Made by a program: the position numbers and the translations under genes
Shown here: in pieces, positions 7,805 to 16,396 of the stretch
Layout: each line of letters begins with the position of its first letter
Position numbering within the stretch: position 1 is the first letter of the stretch
DNA from: Pseudomonadota bacterium
GTDB lineage: Bacteria; SAR324; XYD2-FULL-50-16; JAHJRI01
Direction of reading: 5' to 3'
Assembly: GCA_022360105.1 (NCBI GenBank)
Contig: JAKSDL010000713.1
Coordinates: 1 to 19,413, forward strand
Length of the DNA: 19,413 nucleotides
The notes under the pieces: model-generated
Databases searched by the model: none
Seen by the model: the letters and a program-made list of their open reading frames with translations, nothing else
What the model was told of the DNA's origin: nothing

Positions 7805-8116
7805 ATGAAGATGAAGAAATCTCAGTTGATCGAAAAGCTGGTCCTGGAAATGGAAGATTATATCGACGAAACAAGCGCGAAACAGAAGACAGAGATTGCC
7901 AGAGAAACAGTTAACCTTTTTTTCAACTCCATCAAGGATGCTTTAAAAGATGGTGATAGAGTGGAAATCCGGGGATTTGGCTCATTTAGCACCAAACAAT
8001 ATGAAGAATACGTAGGTAGAAATCCGAAAACGGGAGAGAAGGTAAAAGTTAAGCCCAAAAAACTGCCTGTTTTCAGACCTGGTCGAGAACTCCGCGATAT
8101 GGTGAATAACTATTAA
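7805..8116 (+). CDS. HU/IHF-family DNA-binding protein
   Basis: 103 residues from the ATG at 7805. The frame also contains an ATG at 7787, but the ribosome binding site GGAGG lies between the two, and the protein homology begins at MKMKKSQLIEKL. The family signature is complete: dimerisation helices in the first half, then GDRVEIRGFGSF, the beta-arm GRNPKTGEKVKV, and the end KPKKLPVFRPGRELRDMVN. The arms insert into the DNA minor groove and bend it. I cannot tell an IHF subunit from HU by eye; the spacing and the PGREL end are seen in both. It may act as the DNA-bending partner for sigma-54 promoters, since rpoN lies two genes upstream, but that is inference. It is separated from pspA by 158 bases and converges on the acyltransferase gene. 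Confidence 0.93.
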   Translation: MKMKKSQLIEKLVLEMEDYIDETSAKQKTEIARETVNLFFNSIKDALKDGDRVEIRGFGSFSTKQYEEYVGRNPKTGEKVKVKPKKLPVFRPGRELRDMVNNY

Positions 8117-8124
8117 CATGATTT

Positions 8125-8153
8125 GTTGAGGGAGTATCCTAAGCTCCCTCAAC
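8125..8153. terminator. Perfect hairpin between convergent genes
   Basis: GTTGAGGGAG (8125-8134) and CTCCCTCAAC (8144-8153) form a perfect 10-bp stem with a nine-base loop, lying between the HU/IHF stop and the stop of the acyltransferase on the other strand. There is no T tract on either side, so it may act as a weak bidirectional terminator or as an mRNA 3'-end stabiliser rather than a classical terminator. Confidence 0.6.
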
Positions 8154-8154
8154 T

Positions 8155-9060
8155 CTAATACACACGGTCGGGATCGTCAGCAGGGCGAGTCTTCCATCTT
8201 CTGTTGAACCAGAAATACTGGTCAGGGTTTTGACGAATCTTGTCCTCCAGCTCATCTGATATCGATTGTGCCAGCCTTTCCAGATCTTGCTGCTGATCTC
8301 CGGAAATTTGATAATCAATCCGCTTCAAATATCCTTTATAGTTAAAGGGCGATTCACGTACGCTCCAGATAAAAAGCAACGGTGCTTTCCGCTTTAAGGC
8401 GAAGGTCGCCAGCCCTTGCCCGACAACTGCTTTTTTACCAAAAAAATTAACAAATAAATTGTCGTGCGGAACGTTCAAATCCCCTGCCATGCCCAATGGT
8501 TTGTTTTGCTTCAAAGCCCTCATCATATCAAAAGCTGCGGATTTAGCTTTTGATATGGTAACGGTGCCAAATTTTCTGCGAATGTCGTTAATGGCGTTGT
8601 CTATTAACAGGTTTTTCTGCATGCCCGTAAACATATACATAGGTGTTCCAAAATAAGAAATGGCACCTGAAATCAGTTCCCAGTTTCCAAAATGATTTCC
8701 CGCTACAATAACCCCTTTCTCTTCTTGAAGTGCCTCTTCCAGCAATTCCAATCCGCTTAATTTTATGTAATTCTTTAGCTGGCTTAACTTAAGGCGTTTC
8801 AGGTATATGAACTCAAAAGCAACGATAGCGGCGTTTATACAGGTTTTTTTCCGAATTTTTTTTAGTGCTTTACGATTTAGTGTATCACCAAAAGCAATGT
8901 TGAGATTGGTTTCGATGATTTTTTTGCGGACACCGCTATAGTAAAGAAACAGGCCGAAGAAGACGGCAAGTGAAGCTATAATTTTTCTGGGAAGGAGGAC
9001 AATTGTCATAGAGAGTATCTGATAAAACAGATACTCAATGCGGTATTGGATTTTTTTCAA
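8155..9060 (-). CDS. LpxL/HtrB-family lipid A (lysophospholipid) acyltransferase
   Basis: 301 residues. Members transfer a fatty acyl chain to Kdo2-lipid IVA or a related acceptor at the inner leaflet of the inner membrane. An N-terminal hydrophobic segment at about residues 17-41 anchors the protein. The catalytic HX4E is H123-E128 (NHFGNWE). Other family stretches are GDLNVPHDN near 193, the GQGLATFALK run near 213, and the C-terminal YFWFNRRWKTRP. The start used here is TTG at 9060 because conserved N-terminal residues (IQYRIEYL) precede the first ATG; the ribosome binding site is poor. It follows kdsD by 30 bases at the end of a four-gene operon, which fits lipid A maturation. The exact acceptor cannot be read from the sequence. 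Confidence 0.88.
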   Translation of the reverse strand: MKKIQYRIEYLFYQILSMTIVLLPRKIIASLAVFFGLFLYYSGVRKKIIETNLNIAFGDTLNRKALKKIRKKTCINAAIVAFEFIYLKRLKLSQLKNYIKLSGLELLEEALQEEKGVIVAGNHFGNWELISGAISYFGTPMYMFTGMQKNLLIDNAINDIRRKFGTVTISKAKSAAFDMMRALKQNKPLGMAGDLNVPHDNLFVNFFGKKAVVGQGLATFALKRKAPLLFIWSVRESPFNYKGYLKRIDYQISGDQQQDLERLAQSISDELEDKIRQNPDQYFWFNRRWKTRPADDPDRVY

Positions 9061-9090
9061 AATCGATCCGGAGATAGGTTTAGTGCAAGA

Positions 9091-10056
9091 TTATAATCCG
9101 GCTCTGATCATGGCTTGCATGGTAATTATGCCGACCGATTTTTTTGAATCGTCCAAGACAGGTAGCAGCAATAATGGCTTGGGGCTGTTTTTAATCTTTT
9201 CAAAGGCTTCTATGGCAAAAACGCCTGCGGATATCGTGGTTGGATTATCAAACATGATATCCCTGGCTTTTAAACTTCTTAACTTTTCTGTGGTTTGAAA
9301 AGCCTTTCTGAGATCATAGCCGGTGATAAGCCCTTTGAAAAACCCCCGGTCATCGATGACAGACACCGCGTTGACCCCACCCTTGGTTATCGCTGAGATC
9401 ACAGTATCAAACGTATCATCCAAATTGACCACTGGATTTTCCTCACCCGACTTCATTAAATCGTCGACCTTGTATAATAATCTTTTACCTAAGCGACCAC
9501 CGGGATGGAACAGGGCAAAATCACTGCTGGTGAATTCTTTTTTGCGCATCAAAGCTACAGCCAAGGCATCTCCCACTGCCAATGCGGCGGTTGTAGAAGC
9601 TGTCGGTGCAAGGTTCAAAGCACAAGCTTCTTTTTCGATCGGTGTAAAAAGCACCACCTGAGAATGTTTAGCCAGGGTAGATTCCCGATTGGCGGTAATT
9701 GCAATCAGTTTGCATTCCATTTTCTTCAATACGGGAAGAATGCCGACCAATTCATCGCTTTCACCGGATTTACCTATTAAAATCAGGGTATCACCTTGTT
9801 CAACCATGCCCAAATCACCGTGTAGCGCTTCAGAAGGGTGCAGGAAGATGGCGGTCGTTCCGGTTGAAGAAAAGGTCGCAGCTATCTTTCGGGCAATCAG
9901 ACCTGACTTGCCCATTCCGGTCAGGATAATCTTACGAGGAGATTTTAGAATTAACTGAATAGCTGCTTCGAAAGATTCGTCAATGGAATCAAGAAGATCT
10001 TTCAATGCAGCAATTTCCAGAGAGACTACCTCCCTGATAATATTTAAAGAGTCCAT
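9091..10056 (-). CDS. kdsD: D-arabinose 5-phosphate isomerase (SIS + two CBS domains)
   Basis: 321 residues, the family's usual length. Converts ribulose 5-phosphate to arabinose 5-phosphate, the first dedicated step towards Kdo of LPS. The SIS domain occupies about 35-190 with GMGKSGLIARKIAATFSSTG at 47-66. Residues equivalent to the E. coli KdsD active site are all in place at a constant offset: K50, H79 (LHGDLGM), E102 and H184 (FHPGGRLG). A pair of CBS domains follows, at about 200-321, beginning LMKSGEENPVV. The start is eight bases after the transaldolase stop, so the two are co-transcribed and possibly translationally coupled. Capsule-specific KpsF or GutQ paralogues look alike, but the lipid A acyltransferase downstream supports a housekeeping role. 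Confidence 0.94.
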   Translation of the reverse strand: MDSLNIIREVVSLEIAALKDLLDSIDESFEAAIQLILKSPRKIILTGMGKSGLIARKIAATFSSTGTTAIFLHPSEALHGDLGMVEQGDTLILIGKSGESDELVGILPVLKKMECKLIAITANRESTLAKHSQVVLFTPIEKEACALNLAPTASTTAALAVGDALAVALMRKKEFTSSDFALFHPGGRLGKRLLYKVDDLMKSGEENPVVNLDDTFDTVISAITKGGVNAVSVIDDRGFFKGLITGYDLRKAFQTTEKLRSLKARDIMFDNPTTISAGVFAIEAFEKIKNSPKPLLLLPVLDDSKKSVGIITMQAMIRAGL

Positions 10057-10064
10057 TACCGATC

Positions 10065-10709
10065 TTATTTGAATTTTTCGGCGTCTTTGGCAAATTGTTC
10101 GATGCCAATATCGGTAAGCGGATGTTTACCCATCTGTTTCAGTACTTTTGAAGGAACCGTCAGGATATCCACACCCATTGTGGAAAGCTCAACCACGTGA
10201 TTAGGAGTTCGAATGGATGCGGCAATAATTTTGGTATCAAGGTCCGGGTTGTTTACCAGGATACTTCTGATGACTCCCAACAACTCCAAACCATCTGACG
10301 AAATATCATCAAGCCGTCCTAAAAACGGACAAACATAGGTTGCACCGGCTTTAGCCGCCAAAATTGCCTGACTGGCTGAAAACATCAGAGTCACATTGGT
10401 ATCAATGCCCTCTTCTCGCAATACTCTAACGGCTTTTAATCCTTCTTCGATCATTGGGATTTTTATGACGATATTATCAGAAACCTTTGCCAGTTCTTTT
10501 CCTTCTGCAACAATTCCCTCAAAATCCAGAGATAACACTTCCGCATGAACAGGACCCGATACTTCTTTGCAGATGTCTTTCAAGATCTCGGTAAACTCAC
10601 CATTTTCTTTTGCAATCAGGGTTGGATTCGTTGTTACTCCATCTGCCAAACCTAGTTCTTTGGCCTGACGGATTTCGTCAATATTCGCGGAATCTACGTA
10701 AATATCCAT
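10065..10709 (-). CDS. tal: Transaldolase, small (FSA-like) type
   Basis: 214 residues, the short class of (beta/alpha)8 aldolases that includes fructose-6-phosphate aldolase and small transaldolases. The Schiff-base lysine is K83 (NIVIKIPM); D6 (YVDSAN) and TTNPT at 26-30 belong to the active site. Two positions that separate the activities point to transaldolase: E57 (HAEVLS), where E. coli FSA has Gln59, and F129 (CPFLGRLDD), where FSA has Tyr131. A TAAGGAG ribosome binding site (10716-10722) lies six bases before the ATG. The gene is second in the operon and feeds the pentose phosphate pool used by KdsD eight bases downstream. Substrate choice is inferred from the two residues, not proven. 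Confidence 0.92.
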   Translation of the reverse strand: MDIYVDSANIDEIRQAKELGLADGVTTNPTLIAKENGEFTEILKDICKEVSGPVHAEVLSLDFEGIVAEGKELAKVSDNIVIKIPMIEEGLKAVRVLREEGIDTNVTLMFSASQAILAAKAGATYVCPFLGRLDDISSDGLELLGVIRSILVNNPDLDTKIIAASIRTPNHVVELSTMGVDILTVPSKVLKQMGKHPLTDIGIEQFAKDAEKFK

Positions 10710-10740
10710 GTAATGCTCCTTAAGGGAATGAATAAATTGC

Positions 10741-12165
10741 CTATTTTGATACCAGCTCTCTATAAAACTTCCAATTGTATCCTAAAACCAGATAGGCAAA
10801 TGAAACAAGGAATACAGTCCAAAACAAAATTTGGGAGTTACCCGGCATCGATCCAAACAGCACGGCCATAATAATAAACGAAAGAATTACCACCTTAATC
10901 AATTTTGGTATGGCTGGCAGGATAACCCGTCCAAAATGTATATACTTAATTTTCGAAACCATCAATGCGGCAATCAGCACGACAAATCCTATTTTTATGG
11001 ATTGACTGATCTGTAATAATACAACAGAACCACTGACCAAGGCCGCTGCCGGGGAAGGAAGTCCGTTAAATATTTGAACTCCGCTTTCAACCCCCTCTTT
11101 CCTTTTGTTGATAACGAATCGATATAATCTAAATACTGTGCAAATAAAATGCAAAAGCGCAAGGCCGATCCCCAGAAAGCTGTGCTTAAAAGCAGCCCAG
11201 ATAACAAGAGCTATGGTACCACCGAAATTTGTTCCATCGGCCAGATCATCAAACAATTCCCCTTTTGGCGTACTGCCCCATTTATCCGCTGCCCTTCCAT
11301 CAAACATATCCAAAAACTGGCCTAAAAAGACAAGTGAAAAAGCCAGCTCAAGATAGCGTGTTTTCACTAGTCTTTGAATCCAGGGGTAATCATTTAAAAA
11401 GGAAATGTCGGGATTAAAAAAGCTGAATATCAAAACAAGAGAAATCCCACAAAGTCCGCATACAAGGTTCATTAGGCTAAGAATGTTGGCATACCAGTAG
11501 TTGGGAATGACTTTGAAGAACATGCTGCAAAAGGAGAGAAACACGGCACCGTTTAAGGTGGCCACATAAATATTCCAAGTATTTTCGGGGTAGTAAACCT
11601 GTTGCATGGTAATAAGCACCAGGGTCAGGGCTGCAAGAAAAGTTTTCGATTTCCCAAAAAGGTTGGCTGCCTTATTGGAAATAAAATGTCTGGAAACAGT
11701 TCCGACAATATCAAAAAATAAAAACACGATAACTGCTAACATTGGTATGACATTGACATAAGCAAAATAGAACAAAGGCGGGAAAATCAATAATTTGTCT
11801 GATAAAGGATCGATGCTTTCCCCTTCGACCGAGTGCAAATCGAAATACCTTGCAATGGTTCCATCGGTGATATCGGTTATCATCCAAAACGCAAAACATA
11901 GAATACCCGCATGTTGCCAAATAGTTTCAGTCTCACCCGGATATAGAACAATACCCATATGATACAATAGCACCGAAACAACACCCATGGGATACCGACA
12001 GCGACTGATGAAATTTGGATGCAGCCAAAATTTGGATTGTACCCATTTGGTCGCGCCAGGTGTCCTGGACATCTTGAACAGCGTGTACCTTTCTAATGCA
12101 AACATAAGCAATACAGGTATGACAGACTTGTAAACAACAGGTGGAACAAGGTCGAAAAAATACAT
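10741..12165 (-). CDS. Fused PgsA-like and PssA-like CDP-alcohol phosphatidyltransferase
   Basis: 474 residues, about twice the usual length, made of two CDP-alcohol phosphatidyltransferase domains. Domain 1 (about 45-215) opens with HPNFISRCR, like the PNxxTxxR start of PgsA, and has a complete catalytic motif D98xxD101-G-xx-A105-R106-x8-G115-xxx-D119-xxx-D123, ending DPLSDKLL as in PgsA. Domain 2 (about 221-474) opens with [11 protein letters not shown], as in phosphatidylserine synthases, and has D286xxD289-G-xx-A293 then Asp294 where Arg is expected, G302-xxx-D306-xxx-D310, ending [10 protein letters not shown] like PssA's DSLADxxxFG. Many hydrophobic segments place it in the inner membrane. 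The first gene of the operon; transaldolase follows 31 bases later. No ribosome binding site is visible before the ATG. Domain products (phosphatidylglycerol phosphate, phosphatidylserine or another alcohol) are inferred from motif style only. Confidence 0.85.
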   Translation of the reverse strand: MYFFDLVPPVVYKSVIPVLLMFALERYTLFKMSRTPGATKWVQSKFWLHPNFISRCRYPMGVVSVLLYHMGIVLYPGETETIWQHAGILCFAFWMITDITDGTIARYFDLHSVEGESIDPLSDKLLIFPPLFYFAYVNVIPMLAVIVFLFFDIVGTVSRHFISNKAANLFGKSKTFLAALTLVLITMQQVYYPENTWNIYVATLNGAVFLSFCSMFFKVIPNYWYANILSLMNLVCGLCGISLVLIFSFFNPDISFLNDYPWIQRLVKTRYLELAFSLVFLGQFLDMFDGRAADKWGSTPKGELFDDLADGTNFGGTIALVIWAAFKHSFLGIGLALLHFICTVFRLYRFVINKRKEGVESGVQIFNGLPSPAAALVSGSVVLLQISQSIKIGFVVLIAALMVSKIKYIHFGRVILPAIPKLIKVVILSFIIMAVLFGSMPGNSQILFWTVFLVSFAYLVLGYNWKFYRELVSK

Positions 12166-12455
12166 GGCTATTATCAGGAAAAAGGTGAATGGCGATTACT
12201 GATTCTTATAAGGCTTAATACCTAGCAATAATTAATGAATTTGGAAAGTCAACTCAAATCACACTTCACAAACGCGGTTGGCTGTGTCAATTAGTTAATT
12301 AAGCATTAAACAAACGAGTTTTTCAACTTTGGACATGAGATAAAGATAAAATCATTCTTGTTTTGGTCAAACCCACATCCTGCACCTTTTGTTCTTCTGC
12401 TTTTATGGCAGATTTCCATATCTACCTCATTAACTTTTTAGTCCACTTACTATTT

Positions 12456-13220
12456 ATGAAAGATATTTGTAAGATCGTAAATGGCTTAGCCCTTACTATA
12501 GCAGTTGTCTTTGCAGTTTCGAGTTGCGGTGGTTCCAGCGCCAACGTCGAACTAATGACTATGGAAGAAAAATACGATGCTGCAATTCAGTTTATGGATA
12601 AAGGTAACTATGCCAGTGCAACCCCATTGTTTCAAAGTATTATCGAACAAAATCCCGGTACTCGATACGCAGCATACTCATATCTGAAACTGGCAGACGC
12701 CCATATCTTGGCTGATGATGGCAAATATGATGAAGCGGAAACCAATTACCGGATTTTTCTGAATTTTAACTCTTACAGCCATTTGGTTCCGTACGTTTTA
12801 GGAAGACTGATAGAACTGAATTACAAGAGAAATATAAGCTTCTTTTTCGGCAGAGAATATGCATTTTCAAGAGATCCGGAACATTTTAAGAAAATAATTA
12901 ATGAATATCAAAGGTTCTTTTTTCTGTATCCGGATAGTCTCTACCTGAGAGATGCCGAAAAATACCTTAACAATTCCATCGAAGCCCTGGCAGAACACGA
13001 GCTGATTATAGGCAACTGGTACATGGATCGTTCGCTATATGAGCAGGCTATTTTCAGGTACAGATACATTATGCGGGAATACCCAAACTTTAATGGGTGG
13101 CAGCGTGTGGTTGAACAATTGATCGTTGCTTATAAAAACAATCAGCAACCCCATTTGGCCGAGGAATTTCAGCGCGTTTATGACGAAAAAAAGAAGGAAA
13201 TGAAAATGGGTCTTAACTAG
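12456..13220 (+). CDS. bamD: BamD-like outer-membrane assembly lipoprotein
   Basis: 254 residues from the ATG at 12456; the frame is open further upstream, but this start gives a proper lipoprotein signal with the lipobox VSSC and the acylated cysteine at residue 24. The mature part is tetratricopeptide-like helices matching BamD (YfiO/ComL) along its length: YDAAIQFMDKGNYASATPLFQSII near 35-60, the FSRDPEHFKKIINEYQRFFFLYPDS stretch that corresponds to BamD's RDxxxAxxAFxxxxxxYPxS, and NWYMDRSLYEQAIFRYRYIMREYP near 185-210. BamD is the essential partner of BamA in inserting beta-barrel proteins into the outer membrane. No clear ribosome binding site is seen. It is followed 48 bases later by a CpoB-like gene, then dprA. 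Confidence 0.9.
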   Translation: MKDICKIVNGLALTIAVVFAVSSCGGSSANVELMTMEEKYDAAIQFMDKGNYASATPLFQSIIEQNPGTRYAAYSYLKLADAHILADDGKYDEAETNYRIFLNFNSYSHLVPYVLGRLIELNYKRNISFFFGREYAFSRDPEHFKKIINEYQRFFFLYPDSLYLRDAEKYLNNSIEALAEHELIIGNWYMDRSLYEQAIFRYRYIMREYPNFNGWQRVVEQLIVAYKNNQQPHLAEEFQRVYDEKKKEMKMGLN

Positions 13221-13268
13221 TAAGACCAGTATGGATGAAAAAAGGTAGGAAAACGCTAAAGGTATATC

Positions 13269-14321
13269 ATGAAATATTTAAACGGGTGTAAAGTTAGCCT
13301 ATGGGCAGGGATGCTTATAAGTATTTTCCTTATCGGGTGTTCTTCCGCAGACCCCAAACCTGAAACTTTTGCCATCAATGACATTGATAAGGCTGTTTAT
13401 AAAGATCTGGCGTCAAAATATAAACAACTTTTCAAGCAAAATGTTGAATTGCGCAAAAGATTAATCAAACTGGAAGAAAAAAGACAAAAAGAAAACGACG
13501 AAAGTTCAGAGACAATCAAAAGCTTAAGCAATACCATTCAATTGCTGGAAATTAATCTAAAGCAGATGAACAATCGCTTGAAGAACAATTCAGATAGGCT
13601 AACCCAGCTTTCTGCAAGGGAAACCAAGCCTATTGAACTCCCTTCTTCAACCAAGAAACCTGCCAGTGTCAAAATCGAACAAACTGAAGTGGCCGGGCTT
13701 TCCGGTGAATTTAGTACTCCAAAAGGTTCAAAAGCGATCAAAACCGTTCCCCTGCTTCCTGATGCTACTGCAAAGGCAAAAAAACAGTCAGTCACAATAA
13801 AAAAAGAAAATGACCTGATGGCAGCAGAAGACTCCAACTCGGTCTTTATTACAACGAAGCCAAAATCTGCTTGGGAAGATCCGGATTTGAAACCTCCTAC
13901 GGCTCCTATTAATCTAAAAATTGTACCTGGAGCGAAAAAGAAGTACCAACAGGCGTTCAAAACATACTCCAACCGAGACTTCAAAATAGCCATTCGCTTG
14001 TTTAAAGATTTTGTGAAACGATATCCAAGTGATATGGATGCGGATAATTCTCAATACTGGATTGGGCAATCATACTATCAATTAGACGACTTTTTGAGTG
14101 CTGAACATGCATTTCGAAAAGTGTTGCGCAATTATCAGCACAAAGAAACAAGAAGAGGATATAAGACTCCGGACGCAATATTGATGCTTGGCAGAATTTA
14201 TTCTCAACGCAATCAACCCATAAAGGGCAGGTACTACTTTGAGCAGGTCATTGCACGATTTCCAACCTCAAGGTCAGCAGCCAAGGCCAAAAGAGAGGTT
14301 CAATCGATGAGTGTTTTTTAA
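13269..14321 (+). CDS. CpoB/YbgF-like lipoprotein with coiled coil and TPRs
   Basis: 350 residues. A lipoprotein signal ends in LIGC with Cys24. A coiled coil fills about residues 45-115 (repeating Leu/Lys/Glu/Asn heptads), followed by a low-complexity Pro/Lys/Thr linker to about 215 and three TPRs to the end, including FKIAIRLFKDFVKRYPSD and AEHAFRKVLRNY. This order, coiled coil, linker, C-terminal TPRs, is that of CpoB (YbgF), which works with Tol-Pal and PBP1b in the periplasm to couple outer-membrane constriction to wall synthesis. Two differences: E. coli CpoB is a soluble periplasmic protein rather than a lipoprotein, and no tol or pal genes are here. AAAGG lies seven bases before the ATG. 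Its stop TAA shares its last base with the dprA ATG. Confidence 0.85.
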   Translation: MKYLNGCKVSLWAGMLISIFLIGCSSADPKPETFAINDIDKAVYKDLASKYKQLFKQNVELRKRLIKLEEKRQKENDESSETIKSLSNTIQLLEINLKQMNNRLKNNSDRLTQLSARETKPIELPSSTKKPASVKIEQTEVAGLSGEFSTPKGSKAIKTVPLLPDATAKAKKQSVTIKKENDLMAAEDSNSVFITTKPKSAWEDPDLKPPTAPINLKIVPGAKKKYQQAFKTYSNRDFKIAIRLFKDFVKRYPSDMDADNSQYWIGQSYYQLDDFLSAEHAFRKVLRNYQHKETRRGYKTPDAILMLGRIYSQRNQPIKGRYYFEQVIARFPTSRSAAKAKREVQSMSVF

Positions 14322-15445
14322 TGGAAACACTATCAGACACAACAAAAGGAATCATCGCACTTTGGATGATCCCTGGTCTAGGACCGGTTCGCATACAAAC
14401 TCTATGGGAAAAGCTTGGCAGTATTGATGCAATATTTAATACCCCTCATCAACGCCTGGCTGAGTTGCTGGGTGTAAATCCTTCGGTTACCTCCGGCATT
14501 CCATGGGCAATGGAGTCGAAGGAGTTCATAAAAGAGCTGGAGCTAATAAACAAGCATGAAGTTCATGTGCTGGATTTTACCGACACTGCCTACCCAGCAG
14601 CTCTTAAGCAAATACATAACGCACCTCCCATCATTTACTTGAAAGGTTCAAAAGATCTGGAATCCGGATTTATGCTGGCGTTTGTCGGGTCAAGAAAAGC
14701 TTCATTTGCCGGACAGAATATGTGCCGAAAACTGATAAAGCGCCTGTCAGTCATCAAACCTGAAACTGTCATCGTAAGTGGCTTAGCATTAGGAATTGAT
14801 ACAGCAGCTCATTCAGCCGCTTTGGAAGCAGGATTAAATACGATAGCCGTTCTTGCCAACGGTTTATCGGATATTTATCCGGCGAGGAACCGTAAATTGG
14901 CAACAAACATCCAAAACAAAGGAACTGTGTTATCCGAGTTTCCCATGACCACAAAACCTGTAGCAGGAAACTTTCCTTTACGAAACCGCATCATAAGTGG
15001 GTTATCAAAAGGTGTGATTGTTATTGAGGCGGGTGAGAGAAGCGGAGCTACAATCACTGCTGGTTATGCCATAGAACAAAATCGGGAATTGTTTGCCTTG
15101 CCGGGTCCTGCTGACTCAAATTTCTACAAAGGTACCAATAGGCTGATCCAAAGAAGCCAGGCGAAACTGGTAATCGAAGCTGAAGATATTTTGGAAGAGT
15201 TTGAAACGTTAAGTGCTCATGTTTGTTATGATGATAGCAAAAAAGATCCTCAAATACCGCAAGACCTAAGCGTGGAAGAGCAACAAGTACTGACGCTTAT
15301 TAAAAACGGTATCACTCAAAAAGATCGTTTGATCGATCAATCAGATTTACCAATACAACGATTGTTAGCCGCCCTGACGTCATTGGATCTAAAAGGATTG
15401 ATAGTTACCAAACCCGGAGCTACTTACGAAGCAGTGCAATTTTAA
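14321..15445 (+). CDS. dprA: DNA processing protein DprA (Smf)
   Basis: 374 residues with all three domains. An N-terminal SAM/HhH-like part (WMIPGLGPVRIQTLWEKLG at residues 16-34). The Rossmann-like DprA core: VGSRKAS, SGLALGIDTAAHSAAL, VLANGLSDIYPARN, SEFP, FPLRNRIISGLS, EAGERSGATITA, and LPGPADSNFYKGTNRLI. A C-terminal winged-helix domain at about 315-374. DprA binds incoming single-stranded DNA and loads RecA in natural transformation; it is also widely present in bacteria not known to be competent. The ATG overlaps the preceding stop by one base (TAATG), indicating translational coupling to the CpoB-like gene. No topA follows, unlike in many genomes. Confidence 0.97.
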   Translation: METLSDTTKGIIALWMIPGLGPVRIQTLWEKLGSIDAIFNTPHQRLAELLGVNPSVTSGIPWAMESKEFIKELELINKHEVHVLDFTDTAYPAALKQIHNAPPIIYLKGSKDLESGFMLAFVGSRKASFAGQNMCRKLIKRLSVIKPETVIVSGLALGIDTAAHSAALEAGLNTIAVLANGLSDIYPARNRKLATNIQNKGTVLSEFPMTTKPVAGNFPLRNRIISGLSKGVIVIEAGERSGATITAGYAIEQNRELFALPGPADSNFYKGTNRLIQRSQAKLVIEAEDILEEFETLSAHVCYDDSKKDPQIPQDLSVEEQQVLTLIKNGITQKDRLIDQSDLPIQRLLAALTSLDLKGLIVTKPGATYEAVQF

Positions 15446-15509
15446 CTGTCCCGCCCTTATTCTTTTCGGTATTAAAATAATCAACGTCTGATTTGAAGGT
15501 ATCTATTTC

Positions 15510-15532
15510 AAACAATGAATCCATTATTGTTT
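15510..15532 (+). terminator. Weak hairpin downstream of dprA
   Basis: AAACAAT (15510-15516) pairs with ATTGTTT (15526-15532) around a nine-base loop. It is AT-rich and has no T tail, so termination is possible but unproven. Confidence 0.25.
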
Positions 15533-15636
15533 CAATTGCTTAATTTGACATATTCCCATAATTTAAAGGAACAAAAGGATTAACATCCAACAAGACGTGT
15601 TTTTTTGCTCTACAAACATTCATCATCAGATCTCAA

Positions 15637-16284
15637 GTGAAACGTTACATTATGACTGGTCTCTACCTATCGGCCTTTCGCAAAAACCTAATGCTTTTGC
15701 CATGTTGCATCTTGGTGTTTTCATCAATCAGTTCGGCACAACAATTGGTGCACTTTTCGGCAATGGTTCATTATGAGCTTATGGAACAAAACTGGCCGGG
15801 ATATGATTTAACCCTGATTTTTCAAAATAGTTATGGACTGCGTTTTTCCTTGATGCAGGAAATGGAGTTTTTGGAAACAATTTCAGATGAGGATGGAAGT
15901 GTTAAGAAAAACAATTTTGAAGGAGATCTGAAACTACCCATGTTTCTTAAAATGCTGGATTTTAAGACGTTCGAGGAAGGCCCTGCAAAGGTTTTTGACT
16001 TTGTTTCCGCATACGTGGGGGTTGGTTACAATACTTTGGAACTGACAATGAATCAAAAAAAGTATTATGCTAGTGCAGGCGAACTTGTAAAAAAAACAAG
16101 AGATGAGACTGTTCATTCAAAGGTTGGTGCGTTTTCCGTTGGCATGTATGGCGGAGATAGTTTTTTGGTGATCGACTTCAGACTGCGCTACATTAGAGGG
16201 ACTATAGAATCTTCCGACTATGTCAAGGAAGAGAACGAGTTTGATAAATGGATGATGATCGTATCTCTTGGGTTCGGAATTTGA
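15637..16284 (+). CDS. Exported protein of unknown function, possibly an outer-membrane beta-barrel
   Basis: 215 residues from a GTG at 15637; an ATG at 15652 is equally possible, and neither has a clear ribosome binding site. An N-terminal signal peptide is visible: basic residues, a hydrophobic core LMLLPCCILVFSS, and a probable signal peptidase I site after SSA (residue 34, counted from the GTG). The mature part has alternating polar/apolar stretches with many aromatic residues (YDLTLIFQNSYGLRFSL, FDFVSAYVGVGYNTLEL, FLVIDFRLRYIRG, WMMIVSLGFGI) like the strands of a small beta-barrel, and a charged middle. I know no family for it. The last residue is Ile rather than the aromatic one usual in barrels. 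It stands alone, 191 bases after dprA. Confidence 0.6.
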   Translation: MKRYIMTGLYLSAFRKNLMLLPCCILVFSSISSAQQLVHFSAMVHYELMEQNWPGYDLTLIFQNSYGLRFSLMQEMEFLETISDEDGSVKKNNFEGDLKLPMFLKMLDFKTFEEGPAKVFDFVSAYVGVGYNTLELTMNQKKYYASAGELVKKTRDETVHSKVGAFSVGMYGGDSFLVIDFRLRYIRGTIESSDYVKEENEFDKWMMIVSLGFGI

Positions 16285-16396
16285 ACAGTGTTCGATTTTG
16301 GTGATTTTTCCGCCGTTTAAAAAAAAACTGGTTTCCGGATGTCAGACCGATTTATTAGCCCATTTAGACCTGTATTTTGCATTGCTGGAACATTAA

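Noticed and set aside
9038..9958. Plus-strand open frames opposite kdsD and the acyltransferase
   Set aside because: Shadows of strongly conserved minus-strand genes; their translations show no family features.
12363..12455. Upstream extension of bamD
   Set aside because: It would add a second hydrophobic stretch in front of a proper lipoprotein signal; the ATG at 12456 places the lipobox Cys at residue 24.
15545..15550. Perfect TTGACA -35 box before the exported protein
   Set aside because: No acceptable -10 hexamer lies 16-18 bases downstream.
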